A DNA stretch of 64,000 nt from Sphaerisporangium album (lineage in GTDB: Bacteria > Actinomycetota > Actinomycetes > Streptosporangiales > Streptosporangiaceae): assembly GCF_003323745.1 (NCBI RefSeq), contig NZ_QOIL01000005.1:186001-250000 (forward strand), read 5' to 3'. The notes under the pieces were generated by a model, which was given only the letters and a program-made list of their open reading frames with translations, made no database searches and had not been told where the DNA came from. Positions 1 to 9,053 of the stretch are shown piece after piece. The position numbers and the translations under genes were made by a program. Positions within the stretch are counted from its first letter, which is position 1, and each line of letters opens with the position of its first letter.

Positions 1-176
1 TTGGTGTGCATGTCGATGCAGACGGCGCAGCCGTTGATCTGACTCACGCGAAGCGCCACCAGCTCCTGCGTGGCGTTCGGCAGCGGCGAGTCCTTGAGCG
101 CCTTGCCCGCCGACATGAGGTGCTTGAGGGCCTTGCTGGCGGTCGGGTCGGCGAGGTAGTTCAGTCGCGCGTTCAC
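1..176 (-). CDS. Carboxymuconolactone decarboxylase / AhpD-like protein, N-terminal part (gene runs off the left edge)
   Basis: Only the first 58 or so codons are present. The protein begins MNARLNYLADPTASKALKHL from a GTG at 176, preceded by GGAGG at a normal distance. It contains the signature of AhpD-type alkylhydroperoxidases: a glutamate, then C-x-x-C followed by a histidine (CAVCIDMH), the redox pair and proton relay of this all-helical family. Members reduce peroxides or act in aromatic catabolism, so the substrate cannot be fixed. The rest of the gene lies outside the window and no neighbour is visible to refine the role. Confidence 0.85.
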   Translation of the reverse strand, partial: MNARLNYLADPTASKALKHLMSAGKALKDSPLPNATQELVALRVSQINGCAVCIDMHT

Positions 177-271
177 GGTGTGGTCCTCCGTGGTCCTGAG
201 TGGTCGTGAATGGCTACACTCCTGAGACGAGGTAGCCTGCCCGCCTGTGACAGCGACGAATGTGACCTACG

Positions 272-399
272 TCTCCCGGCCGTCGGCGCAGGTCAGCCGA
301 CGAATTCGGCGTCACCCGCCCCACCGTCTGGCGACACCTCGACAAAACCCTGCCCCAGCAGGCACCAAGCCGTGACAGCATGACCGCAAGCCACTGATG
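272..399 (+). pseudogene. Possible remnant of a serine-recombinase helix-turn-helix
   Basis: In the otherwise geneless stretch 177-559, the frame through 293-349 reads SADEFGVTRPTVWRHLDKT. That resembles the C-terminal helix-turn-helix of resolvase/invertase proteins (A-x-EFGVSR-x-TVYRHL). There is no start codon, no catalytic domain and a stop at about 397, so at best it is a vestige. The remainder of 177-559 shows no convincing gene. The similarity is short and could be chance. Confidence 0.25.
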
Positions 400-559
400 G
401 GTTACTCGCCCCCTGGTGTCTGAACTGCGACTCCCAGCCAAGAAGGCACGCGGCAGTGTTCGCGCTGTTCCGGTTCTCCACGACCTGCAAGCCGCTGTGG
501 ATCTCCCGGTGCAGGTCGGGACCGGCCAGTTAGTAGCAGGCGAAGATCGTGCGTACAGC

Positions 560-1456
560 TCAAACGCCCTTCAGAACACGATCAAGTGCCGCCCGGCCTG
601 CAGGTCCCCAGTTCGGCTTGCCACCGGGAAGGCCCCGATCTCCGTTCTGCCCCATCAGCATCAGGAAGAGGCTCTTCATAGCGGCCAGCCCGCGGGCGCG
701 CCGGATCGCCGCCTCGTCTGCATGCGCGTACATGTCGAAGAACCGTGAGGCCGTGCCCGCGGGTAGCAGCACCCATGCGGCGGCGAGGTCCCACGCCGGA
801 TCGCCGGCGAACATGTCACCGAAGTCGACGATGCCCGAGAGCGTTCCGTCCGAGACGACGACGTTCGCGGGATGGAGGTCGCCGTGCACCCACACCGGCG
901 GGCCCTCCCACGCGTGGGCCGCAACGGCGTCGTCCCAGACGGCCCGGACGTCGGCAGCGATGTCGTCGGGGGCAACGGCCTGGAAGAAGTTCTCGAAACC
1001 GTCCGTGCAGTTCCTGGGATGGGCACCGCGGTCCGTAGTGATCGGCGCCTCGGCGGGCGCCTCCACATGGAGCGCCTGGAGGAAGCCCGCCAGCGTGTCG
1101 GCCGCGTGGGCGCCGCGGCTGATCGAGCCGTGGTCCAGCGGTTCGCCGGGAACCCACGTCATCACGGTCCAGTGCTTGGGGAAGCGCTCGGACGGTTCGC
1201 CGAACCGCACCGGGGTCGGCACCGGGAGCGGCAGGCGCGGGGCCAGCACGGGTAGCCACCGCCGCTCCTTGAGCTGGAGCTCCGGGGTGGGGTCCATGCG
1301 CTGCATGCGCACGGCCAACTCGTCCCCGAGGCGCCACATTTGGTTGCCCCAGCCGCCCGCCACCTCGCGGATGGCCAGCCCTGCAAGGTCTGGATGTTGC
1401 TCCTGCAGCAGGTCGCGGACCAGGTCTGCGGTGATCTCGATCTCGGCGTCGGTCAT
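560..1456 (-). CDS. Phosphotransferase of the APH (aminoglycoside/homoserine kinase-like) family
   Basis: A 298-residue cytoplasmic kinase-fold protein. The catalytic loop HGDLHPANVVV lies near residue 190 and the metal-binding DFGD about 20 residues later, the two hallmarks of the APH/choline-kinase group. The N-terminal lobe carries the nucleotide-binding sequence around GGWGNQMWRL. ATP-dependent phosphorylation of a small hydroxylated compound is expected. Family membership alone does not show antibiotic resistance, since many actinomycete paralogues act on sugars, homoserine or macrolides. It starts at ATG 1456 with only a weak ribosome site. It stands alone, 308 bp from the tRNA-Ala gene; that gap contains no other gene I can support. 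Confidence 0.85.
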   Translation of the reverse strand: MTDAEIEITADLVRDLLQEQHPDLAGLAIREVAGGWGNQMWRLGDELAVRMQRMDPTPELQLKERRWLPVLAPRLPLPVPTPVRFGEPSERFPKHWTVMTWVPGEPLDHGSISRGAHAADTLAGFLQALHVEAPAEAPITTDRGAHPRNCTDGFENFFQAVAPDDIAADVRAVWDDAVAAHAWEGPPVWVHGDLHPANVVVSDGTLSGIVDFGDMFAGDPAWDLAAAWVLLPAGTASRFFDMYAHADEAAIRRARGLAAMKSLFLMLMGQNGDRGLPGGKPNWGPAGRAALDRVLKGV

Positions 1457-1764
1457 GCGAAGTCACAGTACTGAGGCGGCAGGCGGAGCGGCTCTCGCTC
1501 TCCGGAACATCTCGCTGTGATTCCTCTGGCATCACCGATTCGGTTTCAGAGAGCTGCAGACCAGAGGCTTTGGTGCGGACCGGCCCCAAAGTCCTCGGGA
1601 CGAGGCGAGATTCCCTGCCCGGCGCCATGAATCCGCGCCCGGCGCCACATGAACTCGCCGACGCCGAGCACCACTCGAACCCCGTGTCCCCACCCGTGAT
1701 CACCACAGACCCACCCCGGATGGCGCGGACGGCCACCAAAGTTTGCTAATCTGGTCCAGTCCTT

Positions 1765-2126
<362 letters not shown>

Positions 2127-2520
2127 CTGCCGGTGCGCTCTGCTGGGATCTCGAGGATGTCGGCGGATGTGTCGGGCTCGTCTGGGGGCTGGTGGGTGTG
2201 GCGCCAGGCGTCGAGGAAGTGGTCGTTGGCGACGGTGACGAGCAGCGCGACCAGGATGGTCTGGGCGACGCGGCCGTGGGCGAGCCGGTTCTTCGGGTCA
2301 CTCAGGTCGAGGTCGTGGCCTTTGAGGCGGCCGTTCAGTCCTTCCGTCATGGCTCTGGCAGTGGAGTACGTCCCTCGCCAGGAGGGGCTGAGGTAGGGCA
2401 GATCCTGGCGGAACTTGTCGAGGTGGCCGAGGTCGCCGGGGTGCAGGGTGATGGTGTGCTGGTGGCAGATCTTGGGCAGTTCGCCGGTCTTGTGGTCAGG
2501 GGTCGGGGGCAGGACGCGGC

Positions 2521-2892
2521 CCGCGCCTACAACGAGTTCAACTTCCGGATCGTCGACGACCCGGCGAAGCCGTGCCGGTGCTCCGGCCTCGGCCAGGGCC
2601 GGCCGTGCTACCACGGCACGGTGTGCGGCGGGGACGTGATCGACGAGAACGGCGCGGTCCGAGGCACCTGTCACCGGGCTGACCGGCGTCGACTCCAACC
2701 TGGCATCCGCCCGCGTCCGCGCGGGAGGTAAACCCGCCCGGCGCCGCCGGCACCCTGAACCGGTTCCGCGGTCCGATCTTCTGCGGGAAGGCGCGCAGAT
2801 CACCGGCTATGCCAACGCCATGGCCGGCCTCGTCGCCGACGGCCAGCTCACCAGGCTTCTGCTCCGCCGCGATCCAAAATCCAGCCGTTGAC
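2521..2892 (+). pseudogene. Remnant of a cysteine-rich protein, frameshifted
   Basis: The frame at about 2521-2680 reads NEFNFRIVDDPAKPCRCSGL and then a string of Cys/Gly residues (PCYHGTVCGG, GTCHR), like a small zinc-binding module. After GTCHR the sense continues in another frame as TGVDSNLASARVRAGGK and ends ITGYANAMAGLVADGQLTRL up to a stop at 2890. No start codon or promoter is attached. It lies between the direct repeats, so it is probably cargo or debris of the mobile region. I do not recognise the family; linkage to conjugative elements is a guess. Confidence 0.35.
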
Positions 2893-2976
2893 AGCTGCGG
2901 TGAACATGCCGCGTAGCTTGGCAGACGTGATCGACGTTGTAGCGGGAAGGCGGCGGCCCACTCCCCGGCAAGAAGC

Positions 2977-3654
2977 TCAGCGCGGCGACGGCAGGACGGA
3001 CAGTTCGCAGGCGTAGGAGTCAGCCGGCGCGCTCAGCGCCCAGACGATCATCGCCGCCAGCGTTTGCGGCCGGATGCACAGCTCGGGATCATATGGGCGC
3101 CCGAAGGCGCTCCTGACCTCTCCCAGCCGGTCGGTCGCCGTCGCTGCGGGATAGACCGTGGTGACACGTATCCCATGGGCTGCCTCCTCCTCACGCAGAG
3201 AATCGGCCAACTCCCGCAGTGCCGCCTTGCTGCCCACGAACGCCGACCAGCGGGGGACACCGGTCATTCCGGGCGAGGCGTTGACGAAGATCACATGCCC
3301 CCTGGACCGCCGCAACGCGGGCAACGTCAGCCGCACCAACTCGGCGGCGGAGGCCACGTTCACCGCCAGCGTCCGCCGCCACGTCTCGGGGACGGCCTCG
3401 GCAACGGCTTCGACGGCAGAGATTCCCGCGCAATGCACCAGCGCTTGCACGTCCTGCAGTTCTCCCGCATCCTCCAGCGCTCCCACGGCGGCGGCCAGCG
3501 TCCCGGGTTCGGCCAGATCCGCCTCGATCCCGGGTACATCCAGCCGCCCGATATCGCGCCCCACGGCGATCACCCGATGCCCCGCCTCCACGAGCGCGCT
3601 GACCAGCGCCGTCCCAATCCCTCCGGTGGCCCCAGTCACCAGCACATTTCCCAT
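2977..3654 (-). CDS. Short-chain dehydrogenase/reductase family protein lacking the catalytic tyrosine
   Basis: This 225-residue protein has the classical SDR layout. The nucleotide-binding TGATGGIG is at residues 8-15, an acidic residue follows the second strand, an NNAG-like HCAG motif is present, and the NASPGM segment carries the active-site Ser. At the YxxxK position it reads F-V-G-S-K (residues 139-143): the codon is TTC, so the catalytic Tyr is Phe while Lys143 remains. The fold should bind NAD(P)H, but ordinary dehydrogenase chemistry would be impaired. The start is ATG 3654, with AAGGGAG upstream; longer reading to 3774 lacks support. The 312 bp upstream to the repeat hold no recognisable gene. 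Confidence 0.8.
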   Translation of the reverse strand: MGNVLVTGATGGIGTALVSALVEAGHRVIAVGRDIGRLDVPGIEADLAEPGTLAAAVGALEDAGELQDVQALVHCAGISAVEAVAEAVPETWRRTLAVNVASAAELVRLTLPALRRSRGHVIFVNASPGMTGVPRWSAFVGSKAALRELADSLREEEAAHGIRVTTVYPAATATDRLGEVRSAFGRPYDPELCIRPQTLAAMIVWALSAPADSYACELSVLPSPR

Positions 3655-3966
3655 GAGGCTCCCTTTCTCCGCGGTGCAGTACCTGATCATCGCCCGCCGG
3701 GGAAGCGGCACACAACCTCGTGTACTACCGTCCGGTCCATACCTGGCTCTGAACCTGAACTCGTGCGCGGACACACGCAGACCCGCGCCCCCCGGACTGC
3801 CCCTTCTGCTCGCTGATGTCCTGAAGGGGAACAGGCACCTGCCGAGCGAACCGCTCGCGTTGGACGTGGAAGTCCACCCGAAAGCGCTGGGAAACGATCA
3901 GCCTGCATGTGGGAAGCGATCTTCAAACGCGCCTATTCCGCCAGGTCATCCGCTTTCGTGAACGCC

Positions 3967-4259
3967 CCACCCAGGGCCGTTCTTAAGACGGCTGGGCTGA
4001 TGTTGACGGGATCCCGTCTGATCATCGAGATCAGGCGGGATCTCGTCGTCTCAGGAGTTTCCGAATCGGGTTCGTCCTGGTTTGGGAGCCGCGGAGCGGG
4101 TGTCCGAGAAGGCCCGGGTGATGTCAGGGCGCCGGTGGAGGTCCAAGTTCGCGTCGCTGGGCGTGCTGACGTCGGCTCCGGGCTGGGTGTTGCGACAATG
4201 TGATCTGAAGTGCGGGTTGTGGGACGGGTGGTGGCCTGCTCCGGCCCATGAGCGGCGTG
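3967..4259. repeat. Direct repeat copy B (about 293 bp)
   Basis: This is the second copy of the 1836-2126 sequence in the same orientation. It includes the stem-loop at 4010-4042 and the terminal codons of the transposase-like frame, which are cut off at 4259 where the XRE regulator tail begins. Copy B lacks the body of the transposase, so this side has been deleted further. The boundary with the left flank is at CCACCC. Confidence 0.85.
4010..4042 (+). terminator. Stem-loop in repeat copy B
   Basis: The same 14-bp stem and ATCGA loop as at 1879-1911, followed by TCGTCGTC instead of a T-rich tail. Its conservation between copies that differ elsewhere suggests it matters to the element (terminator or end structure). 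Confidence 0.5.
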
Positions 4260-4276
4260 TATGGACGCGAGCCTGG

Positions 4277-5110
4277 TCAGACGCGCCGGTCGCCGACCGC
4301 GGGGAGCAACTGGAGTTTGTGGTAGCTCTCGCTGCCCGGCACGGCGGTGAAGACCTCGAGCAGCTGTGACTGGTCGGGGTCGACGAGGACCTGGCCATGC
4401 AGCTCGAGCACGCCCAGCTCCGGATGCCGGATCCGTTTGGGTCCGCAGTACGGGCCCATGATGGGGTGCTCGCGCCAGATCGCGGCGAACGTCGGGCTGG
4501 CCGCCAGCAGCGCCTCGACGATCTCGCCCGCGCGCGAGTCCTTGCCGTCGCGGGCGTACGCGTCGTGCAGGTGCGCCACGATACGGCGGTCGTGTCGGGG
4601 GTGGTCCTCCTCGGGATAGATCAGCCGCGCGGCCGGGTCGGTGAACCACCGGTAGTGCCTGCTGCGCGCCAGTCCGGTGTAGGCGGTCTCGTCGCCCATC
4701 AACGCGACCGCCAGCCGGGTCTGTTTGAGCGTTTCACCGAGGTGGCTCACCACCTGCGCGGGGGTGTCCTCGAGCCGGTCGAAGATGCGCATCATGCCGG
4801 GGTTGATGTGGTCGTCACGGCGGACCCGGCGCGGGGTGGCGTGGCCCGCGAGGCGGAAGACGTGGTCCCGCTCGTCGAGGGACAGGTGGAGTCCGCGGGC
4901 GATCGCGGCGAGCATCTGCTCGGACGGGTGGGGGCCGCGCTGCTGCTCGATCCGGCTGTAGTAGTCGGTCGACATGCCGGACAGGGCGGCGACCTCCTCG
5001 CGACGCAGTCCGCCGGTGCGCCGTCGCGCACCGCGGGGCAAGCCGACGTCCTCGGGTTGCAGAGCTTCCCTTCGGCTACGCAGGAAGTCGGCGAGTCTGG
5101 CACGGTCCAT
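4277..5110 (-). CDS. XRE-family regulator with MmyB-type ligand-binding domain
   Basis: About 277 residues. The N-terminal helix-turn-helix spans roughly residues 5-75 (RREEVAALSGMSTDYYSRIE), and the C-terminal part matches the MmyB-like sensor domain, with its Trp/Pro-rich stretch around RHYRWFTDPAARL and IMGPYCGPKRIRHPELG. These cytoplasmic repressors often sit beside and control an SDR gene; here that partner is the broken gene immediately upstream. ATG 5110 is chosen from the usual family start. An alternative ATG at 5143 overlaps the SDR stop (ATGCGTGA) and would suggest translational coupling. The 3' end abuts repeat copy B. Confidence 0.85.
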   Translation of the reverse strand: MDRARLADFLRSRREALQPEDVGLPRGARRRTGGLRREEVAALSGMSTDYYSRIEQQRGPHPSEQMLAAIARGLHLSLDERDHVFRLAGHATPRRVRRDDHINPGMMRIFDRLEDTPAQVVSHLGETLKQTRLAVALMGDETAYTGLARSRHYRWFTDPAARLIYPEEDHPRHDRRIVAHLHDAYARDGKDSRAGEIVEALLAASPTFAAIWREHPIMGPYCGPKRIRHPELGVLELHGQVLVDPDQSQLLEVFTAVPGSESYHKLQLLPAVGDRRV

Positions 5111-5135
5111 ACCGTGAGTGTCCCTCTGATTGCTC

Positions 5136-5731
5136 TCACGCATTGAACTCGACCCCGGCAAGCCGTTCGGACACGTCCCAGAGCCGGGCCGCGTCAGCCT
5201 CGTTGCGTGCCGGCTGGTACGCGGCCAGTTCGGTCGGCGCCCCGGCGAGCTGGCCGAAACCGTCCGGGCCGTAGAGGCTGCCGCCCCGTGCCTGCGGGCT
5301 GGTGGCCGCGTACAGGCCGGGCAGCATGCCCGCGACGACGGTCTGCACGAGCACGCCCCAGCTGGAGAGCCAGCTGAAGATCGGCTGCCAGAGGGGCGGC
5401 CGCTTGCGACCCATATTGGGGCCGGACGGGAGCAGGTTCGTCAAGGTCGCACCGGGGTGTTCGATGTTGCGGACAATGCCCATCCGCCGGCCTGGCTGCG
5501 CCGGTCGAGCTCGAGTCCGAACATCACGTTGGCCAGCTTCGATAGCCCGTACGAGCGTGACCGTGAGTAACTCCGCTCGCCCTGCAGGTTGTCCCAGTCG
5601 ATCGTGGCGTCCAAGCCCGGACCGATCCCGTCGCTCGCGCCGTTCACGATGGCGAGTTTCCCGGGCAGATCGGGCACCGACACGTCCATTGCGACAGCTC
5701 CCCGTTCAGCGAATTCTTCGTCCGAATCCAT
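5136..5731 (-). pseudogene. Degenerate SDR oxidoreductase with internal deletion and frameshift
   Basis: The 5' part reads VSVPDLPGKLAIVNGASDGI and should continue through a Rossmann domain. Instead it jumps directly to GLDATIDWDNLQGERSYS and SYGLSKLANVMFGLELDRR, the catalytic YxxxK region. Roughly 120-130 codons are missing. After RRSQAGGWAL the frame breaks, and the true C-terminus (HPGATLTNLLP ... GVEFNA) continues in the next frame to the stop at 5136. The original protein was an SDR of the type found beside MmyB regulators. It cannot make a functional enzyme as written. Confidence 0.8.
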
Positions 5732-5778
5732 TGTTGCAACGTCAGCAGCGGCGCAACCATGTCCTGTTCATCCACGGA

Positions 5779-7242
5779 TCAACTGTCCGTGGCTGTCGCC
5801 GCCGGTCGCCTCGGTGGAATTGACAGAGCCGCGACGACGACGAGAACCGAGGCAACGGCGCAGATCGCGAACAGTACCCGGTAACCGGTCAGCGACGGGA
5901 ATGCGATGCCGCCGACGGTTACGGTGATCGCCGCCAGCAGGCTGCCGCCGATCGCGCTGGACAGCGAGCTGCCGAGGAAGCGGGCCAGCGAGTTGACCCC
6001 GTTGGTCGAGGCGAGCTCGTTCGGCGGGGTGTTGGCGTTGATCAAGGATGGCAACGAGGAGTAGGAGACGCCACTGCCCGCGCCGATGATCGCCGTGCCC
6101 ACGATGACCTGCCAGAGCGAATCGGTGAAAAGGATTCGGAACAGCAGTCCGAGAGTGATCACCGCGGCAGCGGCGGCCAGGGTGCGATGCGCTCCCCATC
6201 TGGCGATACTCTGCGCCGCCACCGGTGCCAGCAGCAGCATCAGCACACCCATCGGCAGCAGGCACAACCCTGCCACGAGGATCGACGAGCCGAATCCGTA
6301 TCCGGTCGTCGTGGGCGCCTGTACGTACGACGACGTTCCGACGAAGCTGGAGAACAGCGCGAATCCGATCAGCAGGGACGACAGGTTCGTCAGGACGATC
6401 GGACGGCGGGCGAGCCTGTCCAGGTCCAGCAGCGGGTTGTCAGAACGACGCTCGACCATGACCAGCGCGACGACAAGGATCGCAGCCAGCACGAACAACC
6501 CGATGGTCCCGACCGAAGCCCAGCCCCAGCTGCTGCCTTTGGACAGCGGCAGCATCAACGCCGTGACACCGGCGCACAACAGCACGGTGCCGGACCAGTC
6601 GAGACGGCCCCCGGCGTCGGTCGCCGGTTCGGGCACCAAACCGATGATCGCGACAAAGCTCGCCACGGCGCCGCCTGCGATGATCCAGAACAGGACGTGG
6701 TAGTCGGCGCTGTCGGCGATGACCCCGGCCAGCGGCAGGCCGAGTGCGCTGCCGATTCCGAGCATGGCGCTGATCAGTGCGACGGCCGAGCCGGTGCGTT
6801 CCCGCGGGAGGACCGCGGTCAGCAGGCTGATCCCCAGCGGGATGGCCGCCGAAGCGACGCCGGACAACGCCCTGCCGACGATCATCAGCGCCAGGTTGCT
6901 GGTCAGCGCGTCCAGCAGCGACCCGGCGGCCAGTATGCCGAGACAGCACAGCAGCAGCAGTCGCCGCCCGAACATGTCGGCGAGCCGGCCGATGATCGGC
7001 ACCGACACGGCGGCGACCAGCAAAGTGGAGGTGAGCAGCCACTGCGCTGCGCCTGCTGTGGTGTGCAGTTCGACGGCCAGCTTGGGCAGCACCGGGACCA
7101 CCAGGGTCTGGGTCAGCGCGGACATCAGCGCCCCGAGACCGATCGCCGCTACCTGAACCCGCACGCGCGCCGGCGACGCCCTCGACCGGGTGGTCGCGGT
7201 GGCGTCGTCCGGACGCCGCCGTTCCGTCGTGGCTTTACGCAT
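5779..7242 (-). CDS. MFS drug:H+ antiporter of the DHA2 (14-TM) type
   Basis: A 487-residue integral membrane protein with about 14 hydrophobic segments. The loop between helices 2 and 3 reads GRLADMFGRRLLLL, the MFS motif A (G-x-LAD-x-x-GRR). A second motif (GVASAAIPLGISLL) and the long second half fit the DHA2 multidrug subgroup. It should export hydrophobic compounds using the proton gradient; the substrate is unknown. The start is ATG 7242, with GGGAG six bases upstream; the longer reading to 7368 would invade the leader of the divergent dehydrogenase. The 152-bp gap between the two starts must hold both promoters, so co-regulation is plausible. Confidence 0.88.
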   Translation of the reverse strand: MRKATTERRRPDDATATTRSRASPARVRVQVAAIGLGALMSALTQTLVVPVLPKLAVELHTTAGAAQWLLTSTLLVAAVSVPIIGRLADMFGRRLLLLCCLGILAAGSLLDALTSNLALMIVGRALSGVASAAIPLGISLLTAVLPRERTGSAVALISAMLGIGSALGLPLAGVIADSADYHVLFWIIAGGAVASFVAIIGLVPEPATDAGGRLDWSGTVLLCAGVTALMLPLSKGSSWGWASVGTIGLFVLAAILVVALVMVERRSDNPLLDLDRLARRPIVLTNLSSLLIGFALFSSFVGTSSYVQAPTTTGYGFGSSILVAGLCLLPMGVLMLLLAPVAAQSIARWGAHRTLAAAAAVITLGLLFRILFTDSLWQVIVGTAIIGAGSGVSYSSLPSLINANTPPNELASTNGVNSLARFLGSSLSSAIGGSLLAAITVTVGGIAFPSLTGYRVLFAICAVASVLVVVAALSIPPRRPAATATDS

Positions 7243-7394
7243 GGCCGCTCCCGGCAGGTAGATGGATGCGGTGTCGGCTTCGAGGAGCTGACCGAGAACA
7301 GCGTCGCAACTGTTGCCGGGGCGGAGCCATGTCGTACTCGTCCCCGGATGTTTCGGCCCTGGATGCACCCGGACGGCGGTGTCACGGTGAAGTC

Positions 7395-8819
7395 ATGACA
7401 ACACGTACTCTCACCGCACCCGCCCACTGGATCGGCGGCGAATCCGTCGCCGGGGGCGCCGACACCATCGATGTCGTGAACCCGGCCACCGGCGAGGTCA
7501 TCGCCGCGGTGCCCGCCGGTACCGCGGCCGAAGTCGACAAGGCGGTCGCCGCAGCGACCGCCGCCCTCCCCGGGTGGGCGGGCACCGACGTAGCCGAGCG
7601 CGCCGCGATCGTGCAGCGCATCTCCGACGGTCTGCAGACCCGCACCGGCGAGATCGCGGACACGATCACCGCCGAGATGGGGGCGCCGATCACCCTGTCC
7701 CGCAGGGCACAGGCCGGTCTTCCGGTCGCGGTGACCGCCTCCCTCGCCGGACTTGCCGCGGACTTCCCGTGGACCGAGGAGATCGGGAACGCATTGATCG
7801 TGCGCGAGCCGATCGGGGTCGTCGGGGCGATCACGCCGTGGAACTTCCCGCTGCAACAGATCGTCACGAAGGTGGTGCCCGCCATGCTGGCCGGCAACAC
7901 CGTCGTCCTCAAGCCGTCGGAGATCGCGCCACTGAACGCCCGGATCCTCGCCGAGGCCGCCGAGGAAGCGGGGCTGCCGGCGGGGGTGTTCAACATCGTG
8001 TACGGCACGGGGCCGGTCGTGGGCGAGGCGATCACGGCGCACCCCGGCATCGACATGGTGTCCTTCACCGGTTCCACCCAGGCGGGCAAGCGGATCTCGG
8101 TCGCCGCGTCGGACACGGTCAAACGGGTCGCGCTGGAGCTGGGGGGCAAGTCCGCCAACGTGATCCTCGACGACGCCGACCTCGCCCAAGCCGTCGTGCT
8201 CGGCGTGTCCAGCGCCTGGATAAACGGCGGTCAGGTCTGCGGCGCGTGGACCCGAATGCTGGTTCCCGCGGCCAAGCACGACGAGGCGATCGAACTGGCG
8301 ATCGCGGCAGCCGAGAAGTACACCGTCGGCGACCCCACGGACGAAACCACCCGGATCGGGCCGCTGGCCTCCGAGGCACAGCGCCAGCGTGTCACCGGCT
8401 ACATCGAACGTGGGATCGCCGACGGCGCAACGGTCGCGATCGGCGGACCCGGTAGGCCTGACGGGCTCGCGACCGGCGCCTACGTGCGGCCGACGATCTT
8501 CGCGAACGTCGACCCGAACGCCGTGATCGCGCAAGAGGAGATCTTCGGTCCGGTGCTGTCGGTGATCCCCTACACCGACGAGGACCAAGCCGTCGAGATC
8601 GCCAACAGCACCGTGTACGGGCTCAGCGGCGCGGTGTTCGGCGAGGCCGAACACGCGCTCGCCATCGCCAAGCGGCTTCGCACGGGCAAGGTTGACATCA
8701 ACGGACCCGAGATGAACCTGCTCGCTCCGTTCGGCGGGTACAAGCAGTCGGGCAACGGCCGCGAAATGGGCCGCTTCGGCCTCGAGGAGTTCCTCGAAGT
8801 CAAGTCGATCGGACGCTGA
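7395..8819 (+). CDS. NAD(P)-dependent aldehyde dehydrogenase
   Basis: 474 residues, normal length for the ALDH superfamily. Visible motifs in order are TPWNFPLQQ (substrate/cofactor contact), the cofactor Lys/Ser of VVLKPSE, FTGSTQAGK, the general-base Glu at about 248 in LELGGKS, the catalytic Cys at about 282 in GGQVCGA, and EEIFGPVL plus the C-terminal PFGGYKQSGNGRE. It oxidises an aldehyde to the acid. The substrate cannot be told from sequence. It starts at ATG 7395, divergent from the MFS exporter, which could pair detoxification with efflux. Confidence 0.93.
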   Translation: MTTRTLTAPAHWIGGESVAGGADTIDVVNPATGEVIAAVPAGTAAEVDKAVAAATAALPGWAGTDVAERAAIVQRISDGLQTRTGEIADTITAEMGAPITLSRRAQAGLPVAVTASLAGLAADFPWTEEIGNALIVREPIGVVGAITPWNFPLQQIVTKVVPAMLAGNTVVLKPSEIAPLNARILAEAAEEAGLPAGVFNIVYGTGPVVGEAITAHPGIDMVSFTGSTQAGKRISVAASDTVKRVALELGGKSANVILDDADLAQAVVLGVSSAWINGGQVCGAWTRMLVPAAKHDEAIELAIAAAEKYTVGDPTDETTRIGPLASEAQRQRVTGYIERGIADGATVAIGGPGRPDGLATGAYVRPTIFANVDPNAVIAQEEIFGPVLSVIPYTDEDQAVEIANSTVYGLSGAVFGEAEHALAIAKRLRTGKVDINGPEMNLLAPFGGYKQSGNGREMGRFGLEEFLEVKSIGR

Positions 8820-9053
8820 CACGCGAGAGTTCCCCGCGCCCGGAGTCGGCCCGACCGCGGGCCTGGGCATCTCGGCGATCACCGCCCATGCAGTTCACGC
8901 CTGTGGGTGCCGAGGACTCGGCTACCTACGCGACCGCGGCGCTGCTGGCCAACGCAGCGCGCTGGCACGTCCGAACACGCGTGCGCCTCCGGCCGCGACG
9001 GCGACCGTCCCGCTGAGTGTTCTGATCGAGTCCGGTTCCTATCCGAGAAGGGT

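Noticed and set aside
560-1456. Calling the phosphotransferase an aminoglycoside-resistance gene
   Set aside because: The motifs are shared by kinases of many substrates and there is no resistance context.
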